Part shown: positions 49,402-58,878 of the stretch, one piece after another
How positions within the stretch are numbered: position 1 is the first letter of the stretch
How the letters are laid out: each line of letters opens with the position of its first letter
Translations under genes and position numbers: made by a program
The notes under the pieces: generated by a model
The model's database searches: none
Told to the model about the DNA's origin: nothing
Seen by the model: the letters and a program-made list of their open reading frames with translations, nothing else
Assembly (NCBI RefSeq): GCF_001899645.1
Contig: NZ_MKVV01000035.1
Location: 101,263-165,262 of the forward strand
Length of the DNA: 64,000 nucleotides
Reading direction: 5' to 3'
DNA from: Pseudonocardia sp. 73-21
GTDB lineage: Bacteria; Actinomycetota; Actinomycetes; Mycobacteriales; Pseudonocardiaceae

Positions 49402-49681
49402 CGGGGTGCGGGACCGGCGGGCGGAAGTGCTCGTCCGCGTGCGCAGCGCGCAGTGGACGGTCGCTCCTACGGTTGCGGTGTCGGCGTCCGTTCGCGGTCG
49501 CCCAGACGCGGCCGGCCGGCGACGGCAGGTTCGGCCCGGCGCAGGTCCACCACCCCACAGCCGGCTTCAGCCGCCCCGCGCTCCGCGGGGTGGTCCCGCG
49601 CTACACCCCGTGCCTGGTGTGCCCGGCCCGCCGGCGAAGGGAAAGACCAGCTCGTACCTGACGAGCGGCATCTCGGAGCGG
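49402..49681. other. Intergenic region without a supported gene
   Basis: 280 bp upstream of the acyl-CoA dehydrogenase and downstream of the NUDIX gene. Short arginine- and proline-rich frames exist, but none looks coding. It should hold the dehydrogenase promoter on the minus strand. Confidence 0.5.
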
Positions 49682-50215
49682 TCAGGGCCGCCGGTCGTGG
49701 AGCAGCAGGAGCAGGTAGGCCGCCACGGTCTGGGCGTCGACGATCTCGGAGCGGCGCACCATCTCCTCGAACTCGGCGGTGCTGAACCAGGCGGCCCGCA
49801 TGTCCTGCTCGGTGTGCTCGCGCCGCACCGGCCCCTCGACCAGCTCCGTCGCGAGGAAGACGTGCTCGCGCTGGCTGGACATGCCCGGTGCGATGTCCAT
49901 GTCCCCCAGCAGCTCCATGCGTCCGGCGACCAGGCCCGTCTCCTCCTCCAGCTCGCGGGCCGCGAGCACGGCGGGCTCGAGCTCGGCCCGGTCGGGGGCG
50001 GTGCCCATGGGGAACTCCCAGCGCCGCGCCCCGACCGGGTACCGGAACTGCTCGACGAGGTGCAGCCGGTCGCCGTCCCGGGGGATGACCACGGCGGCGG
50101 TCGGCTTGTCGACCACCCCGTAGATCCCGTCCGTGCCGTCGGAGCGCCGGACGGCGTCCTCCCGCACCGTCATCCAGGCGTTGGCGTAGACCTCACGGCT
50201 GCTGATCGTCTCCAC
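49682..50215 (-). CDS. NUDIX hydrolase (ADP-ribose pyrophosphatase-like)
   Basis: 177 residues from GTG 50215. The Nudix box ends in AARELEEETGL, preceded by a glycine and acidic residues; the segment RLHLVEQFRYPVGARRWEFPMG is typical of ADP-sugar pyrophosphatases. The spacing between the first G and the RE pair is slightly longer than the classical box. It would hydrolyse ADP-ribose or a related nucleotide sugar. It overlaps the small ORF upstream by 23 bp, suggesting an amidohydrolase-small ORF-NUDIX operon. Confidence 0.88.
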   Translation of the reverse strand: METISSREVYANAWMTVREDAVRRSDGTDGIYGVVDKPTAAVVIPRDGDRLHLVEQFRYPVGARRWEFPMGTAPDRAELEPAVLAARELEEETGLVAGRMELLGDMDIAPGMSSQREHVFLATELVEGPVRREHTEQDMRAAWFSTAEFEEMVRRSEIVDAQTVAAYLLLLLHDRRP

Positions 50216-50369
50216 GGCCCGAGTATCGACGGGGCGGGTAGGGGCCGAGGTAGGGGTATCCGATCCCGGCGGCCCACAGCCAGCCGTTGTCGGTGGCGAG
50301 GTGCTGCACGACGGCGCGGCCGAAGGCGCGCAGGGCGCGTGACCAGTGGGGCATGCTCGAGCTGCTCAT
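50193..50369 (-). CDS. Small ORF of 58 residues
   Basis: ATG 50369 is preceded by an excellent ribosome site (AGGAGACGATC, minus strand) that overlaps the end of the amidohydrolase gene. The peptide MSSSSMPHWSRALRAFGRAV continues through WLWAAGIGYPYLGPYPPRRY and ends 23 bp inside the NUDIX gene. It has no signal or membrane helix and is rich in Trp, Tyr and Pro. The ribosome site and tight overlaps argue for a translated gene. No family recognised. Confidence 0.55.
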   Translation of the reverse strand: MSSSSMPHWSRALRAFGRAVVQHLATDNGWLWAAGIGYPYLGPYPPRRYSGRGDDQQP

Positions 50370-50378
50370 GATCGTCTC

Positions 50379-51575
50379 CTAGACGGACGGCGAGAGGGAC
50401 GGAAGGACGGAGCGGCCGCCGACCAGCACGGCGACGGGACGGAGCAGGTCGGCGATGTCGGCCAGCGGGTCGCCCGCGACGGCGAGCAGGTCGGCGTCGA
50501 AGCCGGGGGCGACGCGGCCCTTGCGGTCGCCGAGCCCCACCACCTGAGCGGCCACGTGGGTGCCCGCGCGCAGGGCGTCGACCGGCGTCATCCCGAGCTC
50601 GGTGAGCTGCGCGAGGCCGAGGGGCAGCACGCCGTGCGGCTTGACCGGGGCGATGCCGGCGTCGGTGCCGGCGACGACCAGGGCGCCCTCCCGGACGAGC
50701 CGGCCGATCGCGGCGAGCATCGCGGGCAGGTGCCGCAGCAGCTCCGCCGGCGCGACGATGCCCTCGACGGGGCGGATCCCCATCGTGGCGCCCACCGCGA
50801 TCCGGCGGGCCACGATCGCGGCCACCACGTCGTCGGGGGTGTGCACGCCGTCGGCGGTGCGGAACGCGCAGTGCTCGATGCCGTCGACGCCGGCCGCCAC
50901 CGCGTCGACGATCGCGTCGAGGGCGTGCGCGTGGGCGGTGACCGGGAGGCCGTGACGGTGGGCCTCGGTGACGAGGAACCGCAGCTCGGAGGGGGAGAAC
51001 TGGGCCTGGTGCACCACCGTGCCGGCGGTCATCATGCCGCCGCTGGCCATCACCTTGATTACGTCGGCTCCGCGCTGCACGTGCTCGTCGACCGCCGCCC
51101 GGATGCCGTCGACCCCACGGGCGATCCCGCCGAGGAAGTGGCAGTGGCCGCCCTCGGACGTGATCGGCGGGCCGGCGGCCACGATCGTCGGCTGCGGGCC
51201 GGTCGCGGTCTCGCGGTAGCGCAGCGACAGGTAGTCGCGGTCGCCCAGGTCGCGCACGGTGGTCACGCCGGCGGCCAGCTGCCCGGCGGCGGCGTCGGCC
51301 ATCGCGGCCAGCACGGCGTCGTCGTCGCGGTCGGCGAGCGACGCGACGGGATCGGGGCCGGCGTCGAAGCAGAGGTGGACGTGGGTGTCGATCAAACCGG
51401 GCAGCAGGGTGGCGCCGGGCAGCTCCACGAGCTCGGCGTCCGGAGGGACCGGGGCGCGCGGCCCGGAGTCGACGGCGGTGATCCTCCTGTCCTCGACGAC
51501 GACGAGCGGGTCGGCGACCGAGGCCGCCCCGTCGAAGAGGCGGTCGGCGCGGATGGCGGTGCGGGATCGGGTCAT
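50379..51575 (-). CDS. Imidazolonepropionase-like amidohydrolase
   Basis: 398 residues. This metal-dependent hydrolase of the amidohydrolase superfamily has the HxH motif DTHVHL, the bridging lysine region GADVIKVMASGG, histidines in VTAHAHALDA and IEHCAF, and the catalytic aspartate in VAGTDAGI. Close relatives include prolidase-like and imidazolonepropionase-related enzymes; the substrate cannot be read from sequence. There is no signal peptide. It is divergent from the LuxR-type regulator, starts 85 bp apart, and could be its target. Confidence 0.9.
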   Translation of the reverse strand: MTRSRTAIRADRLFDGAASVADPLVVVEDRRITAVDSGPRAPVPPDAELVELPGATLLPGLIDTHVHLCFDAGPDPVASLADRDDDAVLAAMADAAAGQLAAGVTTVRDLGDRDYLSLRYRETATGPQPTIVAAGPPITSEGGHCHFLGGIARGVDGIRAAVDEHVQRGADVIKVMASGGMMTAGTVVHQAQFSPSELRFLVTEAHRHGLPVTAHAHALDAIVDAVAAGVDGIEHCAFRTADGVHTPDDVVAAIVARRIAVGATMGIRPVEGIVAPAELLRHLPAMLAAIGRLVREGALVVAGTDAGIAPVKPHGVLPLGLAQLTELGMTPVDALRAGTHVAAQVVGLGDRKGRVAPGFDADLLAVAGDPLADIADLLRPVAVLVGGRSVLPSLSPSV

Positions 51576-51647
51576 GCCGGAAGTTCTACGAGGTCAGAGC
51601 GCTCCCGCCATCGTGGAAAGCACGCAGGAGCGGTACTGAATCCGCGC

Positions 51648-51661
51648 TAGCGTGTCGTCCG
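51648..51661 (+). promoter_or_regulatory. -10 box of the LuxR-type regulator, leaderless
   Basis: TAGCGT (51648-51653) lies 7 bp before GTG 51661, so the earlier GTG at 51652 falls inside the promoter and cannot be the start. Confidence 0.45.
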
Positions 51662-54462
51662 TGGAGCCCCGGTTGGTCGGCCGGGCCGTCGAGCTGAAGG
51701 AGCTCGTCGGCCGGCTGGACGAGGCGCTGGGCGGTCGCGCCGGGCTCGTCCTCGTCTCCGGTGAGCCCGGGATCGGCAAGACCCGTCTCGTCGCGGAGCT
51801 GGGCCGGCTCGCCGCGGCGCGGGCGGTGCCCGTGCTGTGGGGCGGGTGCACCGACGAGGACGGCGCACCCGCGTTCTGGCCGTGGCGCCGGATCCTGCGT
51901 GCCTGGCTGGCCACCGCCTCCCCCGAGCGCGTCGGGACGCTCCTGGCGGGGCGCCGTGGGGACCTGGCGCGGATCGCCCCCGAACTGGGCCCGGCCGCAC
52001 CGACGGACGGCCCCGAGCAGCGCTTCGCCCTCTTCGACACGGTGGCGGGGTTCCTCACCGACCTCGCGGCGCCCACCGGCCTCGTCCTCGTGCTCGACGA
52101 CGTGCAGTGGGCCGACCCGGCGTCGCGGGCGCTGCTCACGCACCTCGCCCGGGAGACGGCCGACGCCCGGCTGCTCATGGTGGCCACCTACCGCACGGCG
52201 GAGCTGGCCGGGACCTGGCTGCCCGGCGCCGTCCGCCTGGAGCTGGCGGGGCTCGACGAACCGGACGTGGCGACGGCACTGGCCGACCGCCTCGGCCGGG
52301 CCCCGTCGGCCGGGATGGTCGCCACGGTCACCCGCCGCACGCGCGGCAACCCGTTCTTCGTCGGCGAGCTGGGCCGGGCGTGGACGAGCGACCCCGACGC
52401 GTCGCGGGTGCCGGCCGCCGTGCGTGACGTGGTCCGCCGGCGGCTGGCCCGGCTGCCCGACGCCGCACGGGCGTTGCTCGACGTCGCCGCGGTGATCGGC
52501 CGCGAGCCCGATCTCGCGCTGGTGGCCGGGGCGGCCGGCGTCACGGCGGGCGACCTGCTCGACCTGCTGCGGCCGGCCGTCGACGACGGTCTGCTGGAGC
52601 GTCCGCCCGGGCGTCCCGGGCTGCGGTTCGGTCACGACCTCGTGCGGGAGACGCTGCTCGTCGAGCTGGCCCCGGCCGACCGCGCCCGGATCCACCTGGC
52701 CGCGGTCGGCGTGCTGGAACCCGCCGCGGGGGATCCGGACGTGCTGCCGGAGCTGGCCCACCACGCGCTCGCGGCGCTCCCGCTCGGCGACGCCGGCGCG
52801 GCGTGCGGGTGGACGTGCGGCGCGGCCCGGCTGGCCACGGCGCAGCTGGCCTACGAGGAGGCGGCGCGCCTGTACGGCCGGGCGCAGGCCGTCGGTGCCG
52901 CGGTGCTCGTCCCGGCCGAGCGGATCGAGCTCCTGCTGGACACCGCCCGGGCGCAGGCGCTCGCCCACGACGTACCGGCCGCGATCGGGACCTGTACCGA
53001 GGCGGCGGAGCTGGCGCGGCGCACGGGCGACCACGCCGCGCTGGGGCGGGCTGCGCTCGGCATGCCGGAGGTGTCGGAGGCCGAATGGCTCGTCACCGTG
53101 CAGGGGTGGTGCACCGAGGCCCTGCGCGGGCTGCCCGGGACCGACAGCCCCCTGCGGGCCCGGCTGCTGGCACAGCTCGCGCACTGTCGCGTGCTGGCCG
53201 CCGACCGCCCGGGCATGCTGGCCGCCAGCGAGGAGTCCCTCGCGATGGCCGAACGGCTCGACGACTCGTCGTCGCTGGTCAGTGCGCTGAGGTCCCGGCA
53301 GCTGGTCTTCTCCGACGCCGACGGCAACGCCGCCCGTCTCGTGCTCGGCGGGCGCATGCTCGCGGTGGCGGAGCGGTCGGGCAGCGCGTCCGACGCGATG
53401 TGGGGCCACCTCTGGCGGTTCGACGCGCTGCTGCAGGCCGGCCGGGTCGCCGAGGCCGAGGCCGAGGTGGACCTGCTGGAACCCATCGTCGTCGCACTCC
53501 GCCAGCCGATGGCCCGGCTGCACCTGCTGCGCAGCCGCGTGGCGCTGGCGTTCGGGCGCGGCCGGTTCACCGAGGCGGCGCAGCTCAACGACGAGTCGAT
53601 CGCCCTCGCGCTGGACGGCGGGCACCAGGGGGCCGCCGCGACGGGCCGGTCGCTGCGCTTCACCCTCGCCGCGCTCACCGGTGGCGATCCCGGCGACGTG
53701 TCCTGGTTCCTCGGCAACCCCGCCCTGGAACAGTCGTTCACGGGTCTGTCGCGGGCGTCCTACGCCCAGATGCTCGTCGCGTCCGGTCGGGCGGCCGAGG
53801 CCCGCCGCTGGTACGAGGGCCTGCCCGGGCCGGGTTCGCCGCGGATCCCGGCGTTCATGGGCATGACCGTGGAGGTGGTGCGGGCGCAGCTGGCCGCCGA
53901 CCTCGGTGACGCCGGCACGGCCGGGACCTGCCACCGGTTGCTGCTGCCCTACGCCGACCTGCACGCCGTCGGCGGCGCCGGGGCGATCACCACGAGCGGC
54001 TCGATGCACCTCTATCTGGGCATGGCCGCGCTCGCCGCCGGCCGCCCGGATGCGGCCGTCCGGCACCTGCGCACGGCCGTCACGGTCAACGACGCCGCCG
54101 GGTTGGCGCCGTTCGCGGCCCTCGCGCGCTACCGGCTCGCGACCGCGTTGCGGGCCGGTGGCCGGGCCCTCGACGAGGCCGCCGCCCTGGCCGCCGCGGC
54201 CGGTGCGACCGCCGACCGGCTGGGCATGGCGCCGCTGCGAGCGCAGGTCGACGCAATGGCCTCCGACGACGGCGGCCCGCTCAGCCGCCGTGAGGCCGAG
54301 ATCGCCGAGCTGGTGGGCCGGGGCCTGACCAACCGCCAGATCGCGGCCGCCGCCCACATCTCCGAGCGCACGGTGGAGACCCACGTCCAGCACGTCCTGG
54401 CCAAGCTGGGCTTCTCCGGCCGCAGCCAGATCGCGGCGTGGGTGGCGACCCGGAGGCAGTAG
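51661..54462 (+). CDS. Large ATP-binding LuxR-type regulator (LAL/MalT-like)
   Basis: 933 residues. The N-terminal AAA-type ATPase has Walker A GEPGIGKT (34-41) and a Walker B-like [13 protein letters not shown]. The middle is a long helical repeat region like TPR. The C-terminal LuxR helix-turn-helix has [20 protein letters not shown], then [19 protein letters not shown]. It is a ligand- and ATP-controlled activator. The start GTG 51661 is chosen from the leaderless promoter. It is divergent from the amidohydrolase operon and 10 bp upstream of nucS. The signal is unknown. Confidence 0.92.
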   Translation: MEPRLVGRAVELKELVGRLDEALGGRAGLVLVSGEPGIGKTRLVAELGRLAAARAVPVLWGGCTDEDGAPAFWPWRRILRAWLATASPERVGTLLAGRRGDLARIAPELGPAAPTDGPEQRFALFDTVAGFLTDLAAPTGLVLVLDDVQWADPASRALLTHLARETADARLLMVATYRTAELAGTWLPGAVRLELAGLDEPDVATALADRLGRAPSAGMVATVTRRTRGNPFFVGELGRAWTSDPDASRVPAAVRDVVRRRLARLPDAARALLDVAAVIGREPDLALVAGAAGVTAGDLLDLLRPAVDDGLLERPPGRPGLRFGHDLVRETLLVELAPADRARIHLAAVGVLEPAAGDPDVLPELAHHALAALPLGDAGAACGWTCGAARLATAQLAYEEAARLYGRAQAVGAAVLVPAERIELLLDTARAQALAHDVPAAIGTCTEAAELARRTGDHAALGRAALGMPEVSEAEWLVTVQGWCTEALRGLPGTDSPLRARLLAQLAHCRVLAADRPGMLAASEESLAMAERLDDSSSLVSALRSRQLVFSDADGNAARLVLGGRMLAVAERSGSASDAMWGHLWRFDALLQAGRVAEAEAEVDLLEPIVVALRQPMARLHLLRSRVALAFGRGRFTEAAQLNDESIALALDGGHQGAAATGRSLRFTLAALTGGDPGDVSWFLGNPALEQSFTGLSRASYAQMLVASGRAAEARRWYEGLPGPGSPRIPAFMGMTVEVVRAQLAADLGDAGTAGTCHRLLLPYADLHAVGGAGAITTSGSMHLYLGMAALAAGRPDAAVRHLRTAVTVNDAAGLAPFAALARYRLATALRAGGRALDEAAALAAAAGATADRLGMAPLRAQVDAMASDDGGPLSRREAEIAELVGRGLTNRQIAAAAHISERTVETHVQHVLAKLGFSGRSQIAAWVATRRQ

Positions 54463-54473
54463 GGTCTCGCCGG
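54460..54473 (+). promoter_or_regulatory. nucS -10 box, leaderless
   Basis: TAGGGT (54460-54465) overlaps the stop codon of the regulator gene and lies 7 bp before GTG 54473. Confidence 0.45.
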
Positions 54474-55132
54474 TGCGTCTCGTCATCGCTCGCTGCCAGG
54501 TCGACTACGTCGGCCGCCTCACCGCCCACCTCCCCATGGCCCCGCGGCTGTTGCTGGTGAAGGCCGACGGGTCGGTGAGCATCCACGCCGACGACCGCGC
54601 CTACAAGCCGCTGAACTGGATGAGCCCGCCGTGCTGGCTCGAGGAGCAGCCCGGCGTGTGGACGGTGCGCAACAAGGCCGACGAGTCGCTCGTCATCACC
54701 ATCGACGAGGTGCTGCACGACACGAAGCACGAGCTGGGAGTCGACCCCGGCCTGGTCAAGGACGGTGTGGAGGCACACCTGCAGGAGCTTCTGGCCGCCC
54801 ACCCGACCACGTTCGGCGAGGGCTACACGCTGGTGCGCCGCGAGTACATGACGGCGATCGGGCCGGTCGACCTGCTGCTGCGCGACGCGGCGGGGAAGTC
54901 CGTGGCCGTCGAGGTGAAGCGGCGCGGTGAGATCGACGGCGTCGAGCAGCTCACCCGCTACCTCGAGCTCATGAACCGCGACCCGCTGCTCGCGCCGGTC
55001 GCGGGCGTCTACGCGGCCCAGCAGATCAAGCCCCAGGCCCGCACGCTGGCCGAGGACCGCGGCATCCGTTGTCTCGTGGTCGACTACGACGCCCTGCGCG
55101 GCACTGAGAGCACGGATCTGCGCCTGTTCTAG
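54473..55132 (+). CDS. nucS: Mismatch endonuclease NucS/EndoMS
   Basis: 219 residues. It cuts both strands at mismatches and replaces MutS/MutL in actinobacteria and archaea. The N-terminal dimer/DNA-binding domain is followed by a RecB-like nuclease domain with active-site residues D133 (GPVDLLLRD), E147 and K149 ([10 protein letters not shown]) and the [11 protein letters not shown] helix. The C-terminal DLRLF resembles the sliding-clamp binding tail. GTG 54473 lies 10 bp after the regulator stop. Loss of this gene raises mutation rate in mycobacteria. Confidence 0.95.
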   Translation: MRLVIARCQVDYVGRLTAHLPMAPRLLLVKADGSVSIHADDRAYKPLNWMSPPCWLEEQPGVWTVRNKADESLVITIDEVLHDTKHELGVDPGLVKDGVEAHLQELLAAHPTTFGEGYTLVRREYMTAIGPVDLLLRDAAGKSVAVEVKRRGEIDGVEQLTRYLELMNRDPLLAPVAGVYAAQQIKPQARTLAEDRGIRCLVVDYDALRGTESTDLRLF

Positions 55133-55146
55133 CGGCTCCGCCGCCC

Positions 55147-55186
55147 GTGCGCGGAAAACGGTGTCGGAGCACTGATTTCCGCGCAC
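55147..55186. terminator. 40-bp palindrome, copy 3 (family A)
   Basis: GTGCGCGGAAAACGGTG (55147-55163) with CACTGATTTCCGCGCAC (55170-55186). It is 14 bp after nucS. The flanks CCGCCC/CGACCCCGGG also match copy 1. Confidence 0.75.
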
Positions 55187-55198
55187 GACCCCGGGGCC

Positions 55199-55211
55199 TA
55201 CTCTGGAGTAG
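55199..55211 (+). promoter_or_regulatory. Aldehyde dehydrogenase -10 box, leaderless
   Basis: TACTCT (55199-55204) lies 6 bp before GTG 55211. Confidence 0.4.
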
Positions 55212-56692
55212 TGACCGCCACCGAGGTGCCCGCAGACGCCGTACCGGCGACCTTCGAGTCGCTCGACCCCCGTACCGGCGAGGTCGTCGGTACCCATCCC
55301 GTCCACGACGAGGCCGCCGTCGAGCAGGCCGTCGCCCGGGCCGTCGAGGCGGGCCAGTGGTGGGCCGGTCTCGGTTTCACCGAGCGCGGCAAGCGGCTGG
55401 GGGAGTGGCGCAAGGCGCTCGTCCGGCGCCTCGACGACATCGCCCGCGTCGTGTCCGACGAGACCGGCAAGCCGTTCGACGACTCCCGCCTCGAGCTCGT
55501 ACTGGCCATCGACCACCTCGACTGGGCCGCGAAGCACGCCGAGAAGGTCCTCGGGAAGCGCAAGGTCTCGTCCGGGATGCTCATGGCCAACCAGGCCGCG
55601 ACGATCACCTACGCGCCGATCGGCGTCGTCGGCGTCATCGGGCCGTGGAACTACCCGGTGTTCACACCGATGGGCTCCATCGGCTACGCGCTCGCGGCCG
55701 GCAACGCCGTGGTGTTCAAGCCCAGCGAGCTGACGCCGGGCGTCGGCACCGCGCTGGCCGACTCGCTCGCCGAGATCGCCGAGGGCCACCCCCTGCTGCA
55801 GGTCGTCACCGGGTTCGGGGAGACCGGCGCCGCGCTGTGCCGCGCGAAGGGCGTCGGCAAGATCGCCTTCACCGGCTCCACCGCCACCGGCAAGCGCGTG
55901 ATGGCCGCCTGCGCCGACACCCTCACCCCGGTGCTCATCGAGTGCGGCGGCAAGGACCCGCTGATCGTCGACGTGGATGCCGATCTCGAGGCCGCCGCCG
56001 ACGCCACCGTCTGGGGCGGCATGTCCAACGCGGGTCAGACCTGCGTCGGCGTCGAGCGCGTGTACGTCGTCGAGCAGGTCGCCGACCGGTTCATCAGCCA
56101 CGTCGTGCGCAAGGCCGAGGCGCTGCGCCCCGGCGACTTCGGCCCCATGACCATGGCGTCCCAGTCCGACATCGTCGCCGGTCACGTGGACGACGCGCTG
56201 GCGAAGGGCGGCCGCGCCGTGGTCGGCGGGCCGTCGTCGGTGCACCCGCCGTTCATCGACCCCGTCGTGATCGTCGACGTGCCCGAGGACTCCACCGCGA
56301 TCACCGAGGAGACGTTCGGGCCGCTGATCGTCGTCAACCGCGTGCCGGACGTCGACGAGGCCGTGCGCCGCGCCAACGGCACCGGCTACGGCCTGGGCGC
56401 CACCGTGTTCTCGAAGAAGCGCGGCGAGGAGATCGCGGCGCAGCTGCGCTGCGGCATGGTGGCGATCAACAGCGTGATCTCGTTCGCCGGCATCCCGGCC
56501 CTGCCCTTCGGCGGGGTCGGCGACTCCGGGTTCGGGCGCATCCACGGCCAGGACGGGCTGCGGGAGTTCACCCGGCCCCAGGCCGTGGCGCGCCAGAAGT
56601 TCGCCCTGCCCATCGCGGTGACCAGCTTCAAGCGCACCTCCCGCGGCATGAACGCGCTGCTCGGGCTGGTGCGGCTGCGGCACGGGCGTTAG
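55211..56692 (+). CDS. Aldehyde dehydrogenase family protein
   Basis: 493 residues. An NAD(P)-dependent oxidation of an aldehyde to an acid is expected. The catalytic general base is E244 in VLIECGGKDP and the nucleophile is C278 in SNAGQTCVGVERVYV; GPWNYPVFTP and FTGSTATGKRVM form the cofactor site. A C-terminal extension (SFKRTSRGMNALLGLVRLRHGR) is basic. ALDH3-like features such as WNYP suggest a long-chain or succinate-semialdehyde-type substrate, not decided here. Another gene for acyl-CoA metabolism follows 68 bp later. Confidence 0.93.
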   Translation: MTATEVPADAVPATFESLDPRTGEVVGTHPVHDEAAVEQAVARAVEAGQWWAGLGFTERGKRLGEWRKALVRRLDDIARVVSDETGKPFDDSRLELVLAIDHLDWAAKHAEKVLGKRKVSSGMLMANQAATITYAPIGVVGVIGPWNYPVFTPMGSIGYALAAGNAVVFKPSELTPGVGTALADSLAEIAEGHPLLQVVTGFGETGAALCRAKGVGKIAFTGSTATGKRVMAACADTLTPVLIECGGKDPLIVDVDADLEAAADATVWGGMSNAGQTCVGVERVYVVEQVADRFISHVVRKAEALRPGDFGPMTMASQSDIVAGHVDDALAKGGRAVVGGPSSVHPPFIDPVVIVDVPEDSTAITEETFGPLIVVNRVPDVDEAVRRANGTGYGLGATVFSKKRGEEIAAQLRCGMVAINSVISFAGIPALPFGGVGDSGFGRIHGQDGLREFTRPQAVARQKFALPIAVTSFKRTSRGMNALLGLVRLRHGR

Positions 56693-56760
56693 TCACAGCC
56701 GGGCCCGGGCACGCCGCGGGTCTGGGAGGATCCCGGGAAATCCAACGACGGAGGTAGATG

Positions 56761-58545
56761 GTGGCACGCGAGTTCCGGACGGTCGGCGTGGTCGGCCTGG
56801 GCACCATGGGCGCAGGCATCGTGGAGGTCTTCGCCCGCAACGGGCTGCAGGTGATCGCCGCGGAGACCGACACCGATGCCGTCGCGCGCGGCCGCCAGCA
56901 CCTGGAGACGTCCACGTCACGGGCGGTCGGCCGCGGCAAGCTCACCCAGGAGGACGCGGACGCCCTGCTGGGCCGCATCACCACCACCACGTCGCTCGCC
57001 GACCTCGGCGACGCCGACCTCGTCATCGAGGCCGTGCCCGAGAACCTCGACCTCAAGGCTCAGATCTTCACCGAGCTCGACAAGGTCTGCCGGCCCGACG
57101 CGATCCTGGCCTCCAACACCTCCTCGCTCTCGGTCACCGAGCTCGCCGTCCGCACCGGGCGTCCCGGCAAGGTCCTCGGGATGCACTTCTTCAACCCCGC
57201 GCCCGTGCAGGCGCTGGTGGAGCTCGTCCGCACCGTCGTCACCGAGCAGGACGTGGTCGACGACGTGAAGGCCTTCGCCGCCACGCTCGACAAGGTGCCC
57301 GTCGTCATCGGCGACCGCGCCGGCTTCATCGCCAACGCGTTGCTGTTCGGCTACCTCAACCACGCCGCGAAGATGTACGAGCAGCGCTACGCCAGCCGCG
57401 AGGACCTCGACGCGGCCATGCGCTACGGCTGCGGCTACCCGATGGGCCCGCTCGCCCTGCTCGACCTGATCGGGCTCGACACGAGCTACGAGATCCTCGA
57501 CACGATGTACAAGCAGTCCCGCAACCAGATGCACGCCCCCGCCCCCGTGCTCAAGCAGATGATCACCGCCGGGCTGCTCGGGCGGAAGTCGGGCCGCGGC
57601 TTCTACACGTACTCCGCGCCGCACAAGTCCGAGGTCGTCGCCGACGCCCTGACCCCCAGCGGCACCGTCCCCGAGGACGTCACGATCCGCGACGTGCAGC
57701 GGGTCGGCGTCGTCGGCACGGGCACCATGGCCTCGGGCATCGTCGAGGTGCTGGCCAAGGCCGGGCTCGACGTGATCGTCCGCGGGCGCAGCGACTCGAA
57801 GGTCTCCTCGTCCGTCGCGGGGATCAGGAAGTCGCTGGAGAAGTCGGTGGTGCGCGGCCGCATGACCGAGGACGACCGCGACTCCACGCTGGCCCGGATC
57901 ACCGGCACCACGCGGCTGGAGGACTTCGCCGACGTCGACCTCGTGGTCGAGGCCATCGCCGAGGAGCTCGACGTCAAGCGCGCGGTGTTCGCGGCGCTGG
58001 ACGAGATCTGCAAGCCCGGTGCGATCCTGGCCACCACCACGTCGTCGCTGCCGGTGGTCGAGTGCGCGGCGGCCACCACGCGGCCGTCCGACGTGATCGG
58101 GCTGCACTTCTTCAACCCGGCCCCGGCGATGAAGCTGGTGGAGGTGGTCTCCACGATCACCACCGCCCCCGACGTCGCGGCCACCGCCCTCGCGCTGTGC
58201 ACCCGCCTCAAGAAGGTGCCGGTGAGCTGCGGCGACCGCGCCGGGTTCATCGTCAACGCGCTGCTGTTCCCGTACCTCAACGACGCCGTGAAGATGCTCG
58301 AGGCGCACTACGCCACGGCCGACGACATCGACGCCGCCATGAAGACCGGCTGCGCGCTGCCGATGGGGCCGTTCGAGCTGCTCGACGTGGTCGGGCTCGA
58401 CGTGTCGCTGGCCATCGAGCGCTCGCTGTACGGGGAGTTCCGGGAGGCCGGGTTCGCACCCGCCCCGCTGCTGGAGCACCTCGTCACGGCCGGTCGGCTC
58501 GGTCGCAAGACCGGTCACGGTTTCCGGGACTACGCCGCGCGCTGA
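56761..58545 (+). CDS. Duplicated 3-hydroxyacyl-CoA dehydrogenase
   Basis: About 594 residues made of two complete 3-hydroxyacyl-CoA dehydrogenase modules in tandem. Module 1 has the NAD loop VVGLGTMGAGIVEVFARNG, then MHFFNPAPVQALVELV. Module 2 begins near residue 316 with VVGTGTMASGIVEVLAKAG, then LHFFNPAPAMKLVEVV. Both keep the catalytic His-Phe-Phe-Asn-Pro region and a C-terminal dimer domain (CGYPMGPLALLDLIGLD and CALPMGPFELLDVVGLD). It probably oxidises or forms 3-hydroxybutyryl-CoA. ATG 56758 is also possible, but GAGGT is too close to it and fits GTG 56761 better. Confidence 0.92.
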   Translation: MAREFRTVGVVGLGTMGAGIVEVFARNGLQVIAAETDTDAVARGRQHLETSTSRAVGRGKLTQEDADALLGRITTTTSLADLGDADLVIEAVPENLDLKAQIFTELDKVCRPDAILASNTSSLSVTELAVRTGRPGKVLGMHFFNPAPVQALVELVRTVVTEQDVVDDVKAFAATLDKVPVVIGDRAGFIANALLFGYLNHAAKMYEQRYASREDLDAAMRYGCGYPMGPLALLDLIGLDTSYEILDTMYKQSRNQMHAPAPVLKQMITAGLLGRKSGRGFYTYSAPHKSEVVADALTPSGTVPEDVTIRDVQRVGVVGTGTMASGIVEVLAKAGLDVIVRGRSDSKVSSSVAGIRKSLEKSVVRGRMTEDDRDSTLARITGTTRLEDFADVDLVVEAIAEELDVKRAVFAALDEICKPGAILATTTSSLPVVECAAATTRPSDVIGLHFFNPAPAMKLVEVVSTITTAPDVAATALALCTRLKKVPVSCGDRAGFIVNALLFPYLNDAVKMLEAHYATADDIDAAMKTGCALPMGPFELLDVVGLDVSLAIERSLYGEFREAGFAPAPLLEHLVTAGRLGRKTGHGFRDYAAR

Positions 58546-58562
58546 GCGGCGTTGCACCTGCC

Positions 58563-58856
58563 ATGGGACGACGGACGCGCCGGCTGCAGCGCACGGAACA
58601 CGTGCCGCTGCGGTCGGCGTCGTTCACCCGGGCCGAGAGCGGCTCCGACGGCGAGTGGCTGGTGCGCAACGTGCCCGGCTCGTCGTCGGCGAAGTGGTAC
58701 CGCTGCCCGGGCTGCGACCAGGAGATCCCGGCCGGCACCCCGCACGTGGTGGCGTGGCCCGCGGCCGAGTTCGGCTCGGTGGAGGACCGCAGGCACTGGC
58801 ACGCGCCGTGCTGGACGGCCCGGGGCCGGCGCAGGCCGGGCGGCCGGCGCTACTGA
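58563..58856 (+). CDS. Small zinc-ribbon-like conserved protein
   Basis: 97 residues from ATG 58563. The core has YRCPGCDQEIPAGTPHVVAWP and RRHWHAPCW: two CxxC/HxxC-type pairs that should bind one zinc. The ends are basic. Proteins of this style are widespread in actinomycetes, sometimes annotated as ATP/GTP-binding without support. The role is unknown. It follows the dehydrogenase by 17 bp and is convergent with the DivIVA-like gene. Confidence 0.8.
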   Translation: MGRRTRRLQRTEHVPLRSASFTRAESGSDGEWLVRNVPGSSSAKWYRCPGCDQEIPAGTPHVVAWPAAEFGSVEDRRHWHAPCWTARGRRRPGGRRY

Positions 58857-58878
58857 GTGACGGGAGCGGGCCGCCGCA

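Noticed and set aside
49473-49661. 62-codon Arg/Pro-rich frame in the gap before the NUDIX gene
   Set aside because: No ribosome site, no coding-type third-position bias and no recognisable feature.
51586-54486. 966-codon minus-strand frame opposite the LuxR-type regulator
   Set aside because: Long stop-free antisense frames are expected at this GC content; the plus strand has complete ATPase and LuxR domains.
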